Of a stretch of DNA of 64,000 nt, positions 30,561-40,230 are shown in pieces. A program made the translations under genes and the position numbers. Under the pieces are notes generated by a model. The model saw only the letters and a program-made list of their open reading frames with translations, was not told the DNA's origin and ran no database searches. Origin of the DNA: Cantharellus purpuraceus (taxonomy: Eukaryota > Basidiomycota > Agaricomycetes > Cantharellales > Hydnaceae). Each line of letters starts with the position of its first letter. Within the stretch, counting starts at the first letter, position 1. Location: assembly GCA_025174535.1 (NCBI GenBank), contig JALBUN010000023.1, positions 2,790,001 through 2,854,000 of the forward strand, read 5' to 3'.

Positions 30561-33500
30561 CATGAGGACTCTTCATTGGTGCCTTTGTATCCAGTCCATT
30601 TGACTAGGTACTGGAGCTTGCACTTGTATCAACAATCAATCTTTGAGTCCATCTCAGATATCTCATATTCATTTTCTCCTTTGATGATGATCAGAGGAGG
30701 TGGAGGTTGCGTGCGACCAGAGATCTCGTTTGTAGTAGCAGGTTCAAGCATTGATATATGGAAGACCAGATGAACTGCTTGGAAGTGGTCAGGGAGGTGG
30801 AGGGTGAAGGACCTGCTGCCTGCGTGAGCAATGACCTCATAAGGACCTAAGTATTTCTTAGAGAGTTTCTTCGATGGACAGGTGGTCTGGAAGTGTTCAG
30901 CCTTAACGAATACTTTGTCTCCAAGTTGCAGGTCCAGAGCTGGAATGCGGCATTGGTCCATGGAGACTTGGTATTGTTTCTGGGCATTGGAGATGGTTTC
31001 TCAGAGATGTTGGTGTAGTTGATTGAGGTCGGTTACAAATTGGCGGGCTTTGGTGGAGGCAAGTTCCTTCTCAGGGTGGACGGAGATGTTCAGATGGTAG
31101 CCTTTATTAGCAAAGAATGGAGAGACACCAGTAGTCACGTTTGGAGCATTGTTGTAGGCAAACTCTGCGATCGGAAGTAGATCAGCCCAGTTGTCTTGTT
31201 GATGGTTACAATAGACTCAGAGATATTGCTCCAGGGACTGATTCATTTGTTCTGTTTGTCCATCTCCCTCAGGATGGTATCCAGAGGTGAAATGAAGCTT
31301 CATGTCAAGAGCCTTTCCTAATGTGTGGAAGAAGGAGGAGACAAACTCCGAGCCCTGATTGGATGTGACATGTGATGGGACTCCATGTTTAGAGAATACA
31401 TGGAGAACGAACAACTTAGCTAGTGAGGTGGAGGTGATGGTGTCATGCATCGGAATGAATAGTGACTGTTTAGTGAACCTGTCAACAATCACAAGTATGG
31501 TGTCAAATCTGAGCGATGGGGGGAGCTTCTCTATGAAATCCATGGAGATGGAGTTCTATGATTGCTCTGGGACCAGAAGTTGCTTAAGCATTCCATAGGG
31601 TTTGTGCCTTTGTGATTTTGAGCACATACACATGGTACAGGAGTTACAGTAGTGTTGAATGTATTCTCACATTTTTGGCCATACATAGTCTCGTTGGATT
31701 AACCCTTGTGTGCGATTTTGCCCAAAATGGCCGGAGATCAGGTGATCATGATAATACTGCAAAACTCAGAGTCGGAGACTGTTGGCGTTGGGGATGTATA
31801 TCCAGTCGTTGTGTTGGAGGTGTCCTTTGGGGTCAAGTGACCATTTCAGATCAGAAGGGTCATCCAAGTGTTTAACTGTAACAGGATCGGATTGGAGTGA
31901 TGAGCGGATGTTGGAGCAGAGTTGGTTGATGTCCATAATGGTGACAGCTTGGAGGGTGGGAGTCATGAGGGTGGATGCCCATAGGGACAATGCCAGCTGC
32001 TCATTAGTGAACACAGGACAAAAGTTGTGTGGGTTTACAGTGGCACAGTCGCTACTCTCTTCTTTAGGGTAGATGTCCCAGCATCTAGTTAACATGTCGG
32101 GCTTTGCTCTGAGTTGACCAGGACAGAAACAGATAACAAGGTTGAACTGAGACAGGTATTCGGACCATTGGACTTGTCTCCAGGTGAGCAGTTTCACTGT
32201 GGAGAAGTATTCCAAGTTCTTGTGGTCCATTATGACATCCACCGGATCGGAGGGGCCTTCGAGGTAGTGTCTCCATATCCAGAAGGCTTCATATATGGCA
32301 AGGAGCTCTTTGTCATGGACATCATAGTTCAGATAAATGTATGTGAGTGAAAAGTGATCGGATGGACTTGTCCATCATCTGGAGAGATGATGGACAGGAT
32401 TGCAGCAAGTGCATAGTCGGAGGCATTGGTTTCTAATAGGATAGGGATGTCTGGAACCCAATGGGTCAGTATTGGAGCAGAAGTAAAGGCCTTTTTCAAG
32501 GTCTCAAAGCTCTGTCTACATTCGTCAGTGAAATTCCATTGGGTACCCTTCCTAGTAAGTTGGGTGAGTGGAACGGTGATATCAGAGTAGCCATAAATGA
32601 AGCAGCGGTAGAAGTTGGTGAACCCCAGGAAGGACTGTATGTCTTTGACTTTCCGCGGTTCTGGCCATTCCTGTATGGCTTTAATTTTGTCATTGGACAT
32701 TGTCAGTCCTGCCAGGGAGAGGATATAGCCTAGATACTTGACCAAGTCGGAGTGCAATTTGCATTTGTTGGCGCAGGCGAAGAGGCCATGTTTTCAGAGA
32801 CATTGGAGTACTTCTCAGACATGTGTCCAATGCTCTTCTTCATTGTCCAAATATACCAAAATGTCATCTAAGTAAATGGGGACGGTCACATTGAGGAGGT
32901 CAGCGAAGGTATCATTCATGAACCTCTGGAACACAGCTGGAGCATTGGTTAGTCCAAAGGGCATGACACACCACTCAAAAGATCCATATTGAGTGTGGAA
33001 GGTTGTTTTCCACTCATCGCCTTCTTGGATGCGGACTAGATGGTAGGCATGTCGGAGATCTATTTTGGAATAGATCTTAGCTTTTCACGGACTCTCAAGT
33101 TGGTCCGCAGTGCAGGGTATTGGGTATCGGTCCTTCTTGGTGATCTTGTTAAGTCCATGGAAGTTGACGCATAGACGGAGTGATCCATCCTTTTTGCAGA
33201 CAAATAGGACCAGAGCTCCATGGAGAGATAGGGATGGGTGGATGAAGCCTGTGGCCAAGGTCTCATCTATGAATGTTTGGAGAGCCAGTAGCTCTTTTTG
33301 GGATAGTGAGTAGATAGGGCCAAGCAGAGGGGTGGAGTTGTCATCCAACTCAATCTTGAGATTGTATGGTCAGTGTTCCGCTAGGGAGTCGGCTTTAGAC
33401 TTGCTGAACATGTCGGTGAACTCATGATACTCCTTAGGAACCATAGATAGGTCTGGTGGAGTTGATCGGGTGGAACGGGTGGCGAGGAATATTGGGTCAG

Positions 33501-33710
33501 AGAGGTGAACCTGGAACATGTGACAACCATCCAGTTTGCTTAGTCTGGCAAAGACCTAGCATCCACCATTGATATAGGTGGAGGGGTAGATGGAGTATCT
33601 ATTGGAGCGGAGTCAGGGGAGGTGGAAGATAATTTCGCACCTAAAGTTGCTGGTGACATCGGGGATGACACAGCCTGTACTGGGGAACGGAATGTGATTT
33701 GGCCCAATGC
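30561..33710 (-). pseudogene. Family C pol (RT, RNase H, integrase, chromodomain)
   Basis: Minus strand. RT: a HPSLSLHGALVLFVCKKDG start, then [18 protein letters not shown] and YLDDILVY. RNase H: LLETNASDYALAAIL, with a partial H-K-L-E-Y-F segment. Integrase: VDRFTKQSLFIPMH, TSNQGSEF and GYHPEGDGQTE, with the D,D,E partly altered. A GPYEVI/FHISML linker leads to a chromodomain (YLVKWTGYKGTNEES) that is cut at the next tryptophan by the antisense gene. This is a Ty3/gypsy chromovirus. Stops and frameshifts are scattered through all domains, so it is not autonomous. Confidence 0.9.
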
Positions 33711-35241
33711 TCAGTCAATCAACGGATTGTAGCAGGTGAGCCAATTATGTCCAAGAACCACAGAACAGCTGGAGTCAAGCAGAGTAACATAGAATGTAAG
33801 GTTCTGGATTTCTCCAACAGAAAAACGGATAGACAGATCTATAGCTCGTGAAATAACAGCATTAGTGGTGCCATCAAATAATTGGAGTGATATTGGAGTT
33901 ATGGTGTATGTATGGAGTGTATGTAAATCGGAAAAAGAGGAATCAAGGAAACAGTGAGTAGAAGTGGAGTCAATTAATGCTTGGATAGTGGTATTGGGAA
34001 TGGAGTCGGAGTAGATGAGGAGGGTAAGGGAGTTGGAGTGGGAAAGAGTGGATGTGTTCAGGCAGACCTTGTTTGTTGTATGGGGAGTACCAACGCAGCC
34101 CTCAGCCCATATGGAGGCTATAGGACTGCTTACTATTTTTTTTGGTCCATCATGGCATTGGTGGCATGGCCCTTTGCCTTTGCTGCTGACGAGGTTGCCT
34201 TGTTGCAATCCTTGGCTTGGTGGCCAGGTTTTCTGCAGAACAGACAGGTTGTTGTCCATGCGATGCTGGCATTCCTGCTGGGTAAGTTTTCCATCTTTTC
34301 CCAGCTTGGTGGAGAGGTCCGGAGCACTCTTGCGAGCTCCAGAGCTATTGCTGGTTCTGGAGTTGTTCTGACTGGGACCAGAAGCGGCGGTGTTACTAGT
34401 GTTTGATTTCTGGCCTGAGTTGGTGGTGGTCTTCTTATCAGACCCCTTGTTGGACTTTGGGGTCTTGTCTGATGATTTGTCCAATTTGTTGTTAGCCAAA
34501 TTTTTGTGGGAGACCTCAGATTGATGTTCCCAATAACAGGCATCGATGGATTGGGTGAGCTTGCAAAGGTTAACCAAAGTATCTGGCTTACCGACATGTG
34601 ATATCTCGTCCTTGATGCGGGATGGAAGACCAACATAAAATTGGTGTTGGAGTGCAGCACTGCCCCATTGGACTTTCGGGGCTAGCTGCTGGAAACTCAC
34701 AATGTATTTTGTGATTTTGTGATTTTCCTTCATCTGAAGTCAATCAAGTTCATTCTTGGCATCAGCCTCGGGGTTGTAAGGACCGAAATTGGTCTGAAGT
34801 TTGGAGATGAAGTCGATGAAGTCAGAGTAGTCTTCTGACCATATCGGATCATCAGAGTCATCCATGAGTGCTGGCTCAAAGTAGTCCAGTGCAGTGCCCT
34901 TGAGATAGGACATGGTGAAGGTGACCTTTGCCCGATCGGATGTGAACATGTTGGGGCGGTCGTGGAAATTCAGCCGGCATTGCACCAACAATGGCTGGAG
35001 CTTTCATGGATCGGAGCCATCGAATGGGTCAGGTTCCCAGACCTTGGGCTTGTGGGTTATGGATGCTGCTGGTGAGCAGGGAGATGGCTTGCACCAGATT
35101 TGGGGAGGGTGGGGTGTCATCCTCTTCATTGACGGCCTCTATGTGGTCTGTCGATTCTTCGACGACCTCAGGGATGGTATTGATGCTGGGAGCGGGCACC
35201 TTGGTTCGTGTGCATTCAGAATTGGTGGTGGATTGTGGCAT
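33711..35241 (-). pseudogene. Family C gag and protease
   Basis: Minus strand from ATG 35241 (MPQSTTNSECTR). The gag core, YLKGTALDYFEPALMDD, is followed by a long Ser/Asn/Lys linker. A knuckle, CLFCRKPGHQAKDC, sits in a different frame from its neighbours, showing a frameshift. The protease contains ALIDSTSTHCFLDSSF, with the usual DSG changed to DST, and ends VVLGHNWLTCYNPLID. The frame is broken near 35040 and 34740 as well. Confidence 0.88.
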
Positions 35242-35273
35242 TGGTAGGAGTGAGTATGGCAGTTTGAATATAC

Positions 35274-35808
35274 TGTTATGCACTAGGTCCAATTGGGGGT
35301 CAGAGATTGGGTTGGAAGTTGGGTTGGAGGTTTGGTCAGAGTCAGAGAGGGAGCCGGGGTACGTTGTGGGGGTTGGAACAGACTTGGCTTCAGCTTATGT
35401 GCTGCGCCCTCACTAATACCAGTGTCTGAGATTTTGGAGACAGACTTAGAGAGTTAGGATTGGATTTAGGAACTAGGTGTGATTCAATATTCAAACTGGG
35501 GAATGAAGTCCCCAGTCGGGCAACTTAAATACATATTTGAAATCTAATAATAATTACTCCAGTGATGGGTCTCTGAGGCCAATGGCCTTACATGAGTATG
35601 TCTGAGTCCGACGGGGATGGATGTCTGGGTTCCTATGGTGATGCTGATGCATCAATCAGAACTGGAGACAGATGGGCAAGATTCAGTGGTGACAATCGGA
35701 CAGATAAATGGAGATGTGATGGTTCCCAAATGGAGTATAGATTTCATATGTGCAGGGATCTGAGTGGATCAGACAGGGATCTGGGCATTAATGAATATAG
35801 TCATAACA
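35274..35808 (-). repeat. LTR-C, 5' LTR of the family C element
   Basis: 535 bp, TGTTATGCACTAGG to TCATAACA in plus-strand reading. Read on the minus strand it is followed by GTATATTCAAACTG and gag 33 bases later. Confidence 0.9.
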
Positions 35809-36204
35809 TCCCCAATAGAGGATCCAAATAAGAGCATGAGGCAAATAGCTTTGTCTCATGAAGGATCAACCACCTGCATGGCTGATCAGATCCCTCAGTT
35901 GAGGGATCAATGGAAAGAAAAGTATGCTGACCTATTCAGCAGCATACCCCCCCATTTAGGGAAGTTAACCATGAGATTAACCTTGTGGATCCTGACAAGC
36001 AAATACATTATTGCTTGCCTAAGTGCCCAGAACACTACTGAGCAGAACTTTCAGAGAAAGTTCTGCGATACACCACTGTTAAGTGGTGGGTACCGGCTAC
36101 ACAACAGGCTGTACCAATGCTATGCATTCCCAGGAAAAATGGGAAGCTCCACACTGTGTTTGACTTGTGCAAACAGAATGACAATACAGTGAAGGATGTA
36201 ACAC
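35809..36204 (+). pseudogene. Family A pol: N-terminal RT fragment
   Basis: In plus-strand frames, a spacer rich in hairpins leads to an HEINLVDPDKQIHYCLPKCPEHY stretch (spanning a frameshift), then PRKNGKLHTVFDLCKQN. This corresponds to the start of gypsy RT. It is interrupted at 36204 by element B and resumes at 40231. Everything upstream of RT is missing. Perfect hairpins include GCAGAACTTT/AAAGTTCTGC at 36042-36066. Confidence 0.8.
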
Positions 36205-36386
36205 TGTCAGGGTTCATAAGCTTGATCTCTGAGGATATCTGCTGTACCAGGTGAGTCCCATGTATTTATCAGTGACAAGTGTATAGACTGAGGATATCCG
36301 CTGTACCAGCTGGCATTATCTCTTATTGGCTCTCACTTATTGAGTATCTTGTTGTTGTGGCCTTGTCATTCGGCATAGCCCTCACA
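36205..36386 (+). repeat. LTR-B, 5' LTR of element B
   Basis: 182 bp, TGTCAGGGTTCAT to GCCCTCACA. It lacks about 120 internal bases present in the 3' LTR, but has the extra GAGGATATC...CTGTACCAG duplication. The target duplication AACAC lies at 36200-36204 and 40231-40235. Confidence 0.92.
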
Positions 36387-36453
36387 GAAGATCAAGCTCA
36401 TAAGACGACTCCACACTTTATAAACACTTTCCCTATTACCCTCTACACCAATC

Positions 36454-37577
36454 ATGGCCAATCAACTTCCTGAGGCACTCTGGGTGAAAGTGGTGCCTTC
36501 TTGCGAGCCTTGCTCAACAGCCAAGTGCAGCAGCTCCAACAGCTGCAACTCCAGAACCAGCACCTCCAGGGCCAGTTTGCCAATGTCCAGAACAACCTAG
36601 CTGATGCTGCCACAGCTGCTGCTGTCACTGCAGCACAAACCATCTCCCCTCCAACATCTCCTCCTGCATCATTGTCTGCTCATCCCATTAAGGCAGCTGA
36701 ACCGGAGAAATTTAGTGGAGACCATACAGAGACAGATGGGTTCATTTGTGCTATCAGGCTTGCCATTGCAATCCAGCCCACATCTTTCCCAGATGAGCGG
36801 ACCAAGATCCTGTATGCCCTCTCTTTCATGACAGCAGGTTCCACTGAAGTATGGGCCCACAATGAGACCCAAGCAGTCATTGATGGGACTTCATTGCTCT
36901 CCACTCTTGAAGAGTTCATTAGACAAGTGGAGAATGCCTTTGGAGACCCTGATCGCTCTCGAACAGCACGAACAAGGTTACATGATCTCAAGATGATAGC
37001 TGGCATGTCAGCAGATGAATACACAACATGGTTTGAGACACTGGCAGGAAGAACAGGGTTTAACGATGCGGCACTTGAAGATGCCTACACACGAGGGCTC
37101 CCTGCAATGATTCTTGAAAAGATCTACACACAGCCAGTAGTACTTCCAGTAGGTCTCAAGGCCTGGAAGGAAGCAGCCCGTCAAATCAACCACAACTACC
37201 ATCGCCTTGTAGAAGTGAAATGGGCACAGGCTCCCCACACCTCCTCTCACTCTACTCCATCTTGAGCTCCCAACACTCCTGCCATCTCTGCACCCACCAC
37301 TTTTGCACCATTTAGTGGTGCTGTACCCATGGACATTGACTCCAGCCATCATCGTATTGAAACTTGAATGTGCTATAATTGTGGCAACCATGGCCATATC
37401 TCCCCAGCATGCACTGACCCACGCAGAGAACGCATTCAAGCTGATCTGACAAAAGCAGCCATTGACAGTATGGTCTCTGAATCGGTCACAGCAGCAATGG
37501 ATGCCAAAGAAACAGCACAGAAGGCATCCACTCCAGCACAAGAGGAAAAGCAGGGTTTTCAGGCCAGTCAGCGGTGA
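36454..37577 (+). pseudogene. Element B gag
   Basis: ATG 36454 (MANQLPE) is followed by a one-base frameshift near 36473. The main frame then runs to 37265. It has a Gln-rich coiled N-terminus (QVQQLQQLQLQNQHLQGQ), the retrotransposon gag domain (EPEKFSGD, ILYALSFMTAGSTEVWA, GLPAMILEKI), a TGA at 37263, and a CCHC knuckle CYNCGNHGHISPAC at 37370. A second stop precedes the knuckle. Gag packages the element RNA. Only a few lesions are present, so this copy is relatively young. Confidence 0.9.
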
Positions 37578-38515
37578 AGAGCATGCCCTGCTTGACAAAT
37601 TGGTTTTCAGTTCTTGAATCATGTACAATAGGGCTCACAAGCGATATGCTACACTCATATCCCCCCCGTGATCAGACTGAAACCAAAACAGCCATGCCTA
37701 AAACTTCTTCTCAACTCCTAACTGAACACGATGACTCTCCCCACATTTATGTTCAATCTGCAGACATCTGTCGATGTGCAAGAATTCCTCTGAAAATCCA
37801 CTCTGTAGACACCAGATACCCTCTAGCAGTGGACGTGCTTCTTGACAGTGGAGCTACAGGGATGTTCATTGATGTAGAATACATCAAGGCAGAAAAACTT
37901 CAAACACGTCCCCTGCAACGTGCCATACCTGTTTATAACATTGATGGGACCCCCAACGAAGCTGGTTCAATCAAGGAAGAAGTTGACCTCATCTGCACAT
38001 ATGGGACCCATACAGAATGTGCCACATTCTCTGTTACAAGCTTGGGAAGCCTTGGTATCATCATTGGTCACACTTGGCTTGTAAAACACAATCCAGAGGT
38101 GAACTGGCACACAGGAGAGATAAAGATGACTCATTGCCCTGATTCATGTGGAGAAGTACTGGAAAACAGAGAGCCCTTAACCGGAACCACTCTGTTGAAT
38201 GGCAAGATCCCATGCAGGCAACCCCTACTTGAGGAGGGAGACCGAACTTTTGTCATCTTTGTGGAAGAAGACTTGGAGAAGATCTGTTCAGGCTCAACAG
38301 TTTCACAACAGCTCGCACAGAAGGCTGCAGAATCTGCTCCTGTCAAACTTCTTGAAGATATCATCCCAAAGGCATATTGGGGATTTAAGGATGTTTTCTC
38401 AAAGGAGTTGTTTGATCAGCTTCCACCTCGGAAACCATGGGACCATGCCATTGAACGGTGCCATTCTTCTAGTCCATGGATGACTGAGAGCAATTCCTTA
38501 TCATGGATGGCATAG
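37574..38515 (+). pseudogene. Element B protease and RT N-terminus
   Basis: One open frame carries the retropepsin-like protease (DVLLDSGATGMFIDVEYI, then GIIIGHTWLVKHNPEVNW) and the beginning of RT ([24 protein letters not shown]). At about 38455 the sequence switches to an inverted segment, so the last part of the frame is not native. Confidence 0.9.
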
Positions 38516-39214
38516 TTGCACTCTGCATCTGAAAGGCTCTTGGATACAAAACCTACCGGCCTTCATTTCTCATCGTCACAGAGTTGAGATAGAATGGCAC
38601 CTATTGCATATGCTGAAGCATCTGTCTCAAGTCAGAATCGCTTGGTTTGATCAGGGAGGACAAGGATTGGAGTTGACGTGACAAGTCGCTTGAGTTCCTC
38701 AAAGGCTTCTTGTTCTGGGCCATTGGATGTCCAGGACCATTGTGAATTTGCCTTTGTTAATAGGTTCAGGGGTTTTGCAATGTGTGAGAAGTCCTCAATG
38801 AAATGATGGTAGAAGTTGATGAAGCCCAGGAAGGATTTGACTTCAGTGATATTGTGGGGTGTAGGCCAGTCTCAAACTCCAGCTACCTTGACTGGGTCCA
38901 TAGTGACCTGCCCCTGTGAGAGAATAAGTCCAAGATAATATACCTTCTGTTGTGTGAAGAGGCATTTCTCTGGTTTGAGGTACAAGTGGTTGGCCTGAAG
39001 GATTTCAAGTACAGATTGCACAATCCTGTGGTGTTGTTTTAGGGATTCAGTGAAGATGAAAATGTCATCCATGAATACCACCATGATGCCATCATCAATG
39101 AGCTCCTTGAAAATGTCATTCATCATAGTCTGGAAAGTTGCTGGGCTGTTTGTGAGACCAAAGAACATGACTAGGGGTTCGTATAGGCCACAGTTGGTCT
39201 GAAAGGCTGCCACC
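38455..39214 (-). pseudogene. Element B RT/RNase H, inverted segment
   Basis: Minus strand: FQTNCGLYEPLVMFFGLTNS, VVFMDDIFIFTE (the YMDD-box region), YLGLILSQGQVTMDP, FLGFINFYHHFIEDFS, then RNase H with LETDASAYAIGAILSQ and [20 protein letters not shown]. It belongs to the same element but is inverted between protease and the 3' end. The first RT motifs and the whole integrase are absent. The left breakpoint shows a short shared CCAT/GCCATT motif. Confidence 0.88.
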
Positions 39215-39390
39215 TATGCAACTCTTCCTTTCTGACCCCTCGAAAACTTTACAGAACCTCCCAAACGAGTCCTCTTTGATTGGCAGTAGGGAGGACCCCA
39301 GCACGTGGTAATGGACATGGTTCAAAGTCACAGAATAGGCACAGTTAAGCTTAGCACTCACCAACCCTATCCATATCGATGTCTTGCCAA

Positions 39391-39402
39391 CCATATATAA
39401 AT
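39391..39402 (+). promoter_or_regulatory. TATA-like box before the element B 3' ORF
   Basis: ATATATAAAT about 70 bases upstream of ATG 39466. It suggests separate transcription of the downstream ORF. It is not proof. Confidence 0.35.
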
Positions 39403-39465
39403 CAAGTCAACCGCTTCCTCTCTTCCTCAGTAAACCCACTGCCATTCACTATCCATATTCTCACC

Positions 39466-39894
39466 ATGCCCTACCAGCCTGACACTATCCTCCTACACCC
39501 AATTCCCTCCTCCCCATTGTCCAACTGGACCATTGATTCAAGGGATACTGCACGTGCCATAGAGGATTACAACCTCCCATCCCCACCCCCACCAGCTCAA
39601 TTCCACCTTTGGCATGAAGGCACATCCTCAAGGCACCAAACATACTACATTGGGGACCCCATATTCATCAATGGCTCCAATATACCATACATGTTCCAAG
39701 GGCTCACTGGCAGGGTCACCTATAGGGCAGGAGAGATGGTGCTAGGAGCAGTCTTTAAGGCAGGCAAATCCAAGTTTACCATCCCACTTTATCTCAGGGA
39801 AGAGAACAACCAGTGTCAAGACTCTTCATGGACTCGACTCTGGCAGAAAGTGAGGGAGCACCTTGTAGAGTGCTTTGCGGTATGTCTCTGCTGA
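39466..39894 (+). CDS. Element B post-pol ORF (unknown)
   Basis: 142 codons, intact, from an ATG in good context (CTCACCATGC) to TGA, only about 50 bases before the 3' LTR. The product has a proline-rich segment (YNLPSPPPPAQF) followed by a region with beta-strand character (TYYIGDPIFINGSNIPYMF, then GRVTYRAGEMVLGAVFKAG). There is no signal peptide, transmembrane helix, zinc motif or recognised domain. It is in the sense orientation, at the place where env or accessory ORFs lie in retroelements. Its integrity contrasts with the broken pol. It could be a captured host exon or an element gene. Confidence 0.6.
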   Translation: MPYQPDTILLHPIPSSPLSNWTIDSRDTARAIEDYNLPSPPPPAQFHLWHEGTSSRHQTYYIGDPIFINGSNIPYMFQGLTGRVTYRAGEMVLGAVFKAGKSKFTIPLYLREENNQCQDSSWTRLWQKVREHLVECFAVCLC

Positions 39895-39947
39895 GATGGA
39901 TAGGACGATGGTGCATATCGAGATGACATGCATTGAGAGGGGGGTGA

Positions 39948-40230
39948 TGTCAGGGTTCATATGACTCAGTTTCTATTTTTAGTCCCTTTCTTATTGCCCC
40001 TATCAGCACAGCCTGTTAGGGTGCGCTCTCCTATCTCTCCCCTATTGTTCCCCTATCTTGGTTCCCCTATTCCTTGCATCATCTAGTATAAAGAACTTGC
40101 CTGGTGCAGCATGGTTTCCTCAGCTTGATCTCTGAGGATATCCACTGTACCAGCTGGCATTATCTCTTATCAGCTCTCACCTATTGAGTATCTTGTTGTT
40201 GTGGCCTTGTCATTCAGCGTAGCCCTCACA
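39948..40230 (+). repeat. LTR-B, 3' LTR of element B
   Basis: 283 bp, TGTCAGGGTTCATATG to GCCCTCACA, preceded by a purine tract (GAGAGGGGGGTGA) and followed by the AACAC target duplication. It contains poly-pyrimidine TCCCCTATT repeats absent from the 5' LTR. Confidence 0.93.

Noticed and set aside
33981..34406. Plus-strand ORFs across family C gag and protease
   Set aside because: Opposite-frame shadows; the minus strand has the gag and protease motifs. They do not continue the antisense gene, which ends at about 30560.
26286..35813. Target duplication for the whole family C element
   Set aside because: TGTAC on one side and TCCCC on the other do not match; one boundary is rearranged.
36035..37628. 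Minus-strand ORFs across element B gag
   Set aside because: They are shadows of the gag frame, which has the gag domain and the CCHC knuckle.
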